From NCBI GenBank assembly GCA_025655635.1, contig JAHXIM010000124.1:1-6063 (forward strand): DNA of 6,063 nucleotides. Direction: 5' to 3'. Positions 5,872 to 6,063 of this stretch are shown piece after piece; position 1 is the stretch's first letter, and the number at the start of each line of letters is the position of its first letter. The position numbers and the translations under genes were made by a program. Source of the stretch: a gamma proteobacterium symbiont of Lucinoma myriamae (lineage in GTDB: Bacteria > Pseudomonadota > Gammaproteobacteria > GRL18). The notes under the pieces were generated by a model. The model saw only the letters and a program-made list of their open reading frames with translations. It did no database searches and was not told where the DNA came from.

Positions 5872-5932
5872 GTGACAAGTCTGTTTGATGATAAATCGCA
5901 TCTAATGATGGTGTGATACTAGCAATACTAAG

Positions 5933-5961
5933 TTCAATAACATGATTAGAGCCATTATAAC
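5933..5961 (+). promoter_or_regulatory. Weak candidate promoter downstream of the relaxase
   Basis: TTCAAT (5933-5938, three of six), a 17-base spacer and TATAAC (5956-5961, five of six to TATAAT). It would give a leader of about 90 bases to the ATG at 6057. The -35 box is poor. The rest of 5872-6056 shows no gene and no strong terminator. Confidence 0.22.
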
Positions 5962-6056
5962 AAGAGATCAAAAGTAAACGTCAATTAAAACCCACCTTCA
6001 CAATTAGTTTCAGTCAGGTCAGACTATGATCTTCAATTCGCAATCCGGAGATATAA

Positions 6057-6063
6057 ATGACCC
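6057..6063 (+). CDS. Probable start of another gene, cut by the window edge
   Basis: An ATG at 6057 follows CCGGAG (6045-6050) with an ideal six-base gap, the clearest ribosome binding site in the stretch after the relaxase. Only Met-Thr and one more base are visible, so no product can be named. The 185-base gap suggests its own promoter rather than coupling to the relaxase. Confidence 0.38.

Noticed and set aside
5898..5910. CATC-TAAT-GATG mini hairpin after the relaxase
   Set aside because: A four-base AT-rich stem without a T run is not enough to call a terminator.

Overview
The window looks like a piece of an integrating conjugative element (ICE), or a related conjugative island, from a gammaproteobacterium of moderately low GC. 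Four proteins point to the PFGI-1/SPI-7-like ('GI-type') mating-pore class: a PilL-type N-terminal domain protein, a protein matching my recollection of the TIGR03759 (PFL_4693) ICE family, a small exported lytic transglycosylase, and a MobH (TraI_2) relaxase. The sequence alone does not identify the host species.

Layout. From 3120 down to 142, five genes on the minus strand form a tight operon: PilL-like protein, a membrane-anchored coiled-coil protein with a TraP/IcmG-like architecture, a small exported two-cysteine protein, the TIGR03759-type protein with a CxxC thioredoxin-like end, and the transglycosylase. Gaps between them are 3 to 23 bases. Each has a readable ribosome binding site, and the one for the second gene lies inside the last codons of the first. 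From 3454 to 5871, two genes on the plus strand form a second unit: an unrecognised 146-residue protein and, 9 bases later, the 655-residue relaxase. Bases 3121-3453 separate the two units. They hold a plausible promoter for the minus operon, a 25-bp inverted repeat beside its -35 box, a GC-rich hairpin, two tandem 11-mers and a widely spaced 10-bp inverted repeat. Bases 5872-6063 hold no full gene, but a ribosome binding site and ATG at 6057 suggest another plus-strand gene starts at the right edge. Bases 1-141 hold no clear gene.

How it works together. The relaxase would nick and pilot the DNA at the origin of transfer. The minus operon supplies envelope proteins: an outer-membrane or pilus-type component, an inner-membrane anchored coiled-coil protein, periplasmic accessory proteins and a wall-cutting enzyme. 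The least explained parts are the TraP/IcmG-like protein, the two-cysteine protein, the 146-residue protein before the relaxase, and the repeat-rich divergent intergenic region, which is a reasonable but unproven candidate for control sites or oriT.
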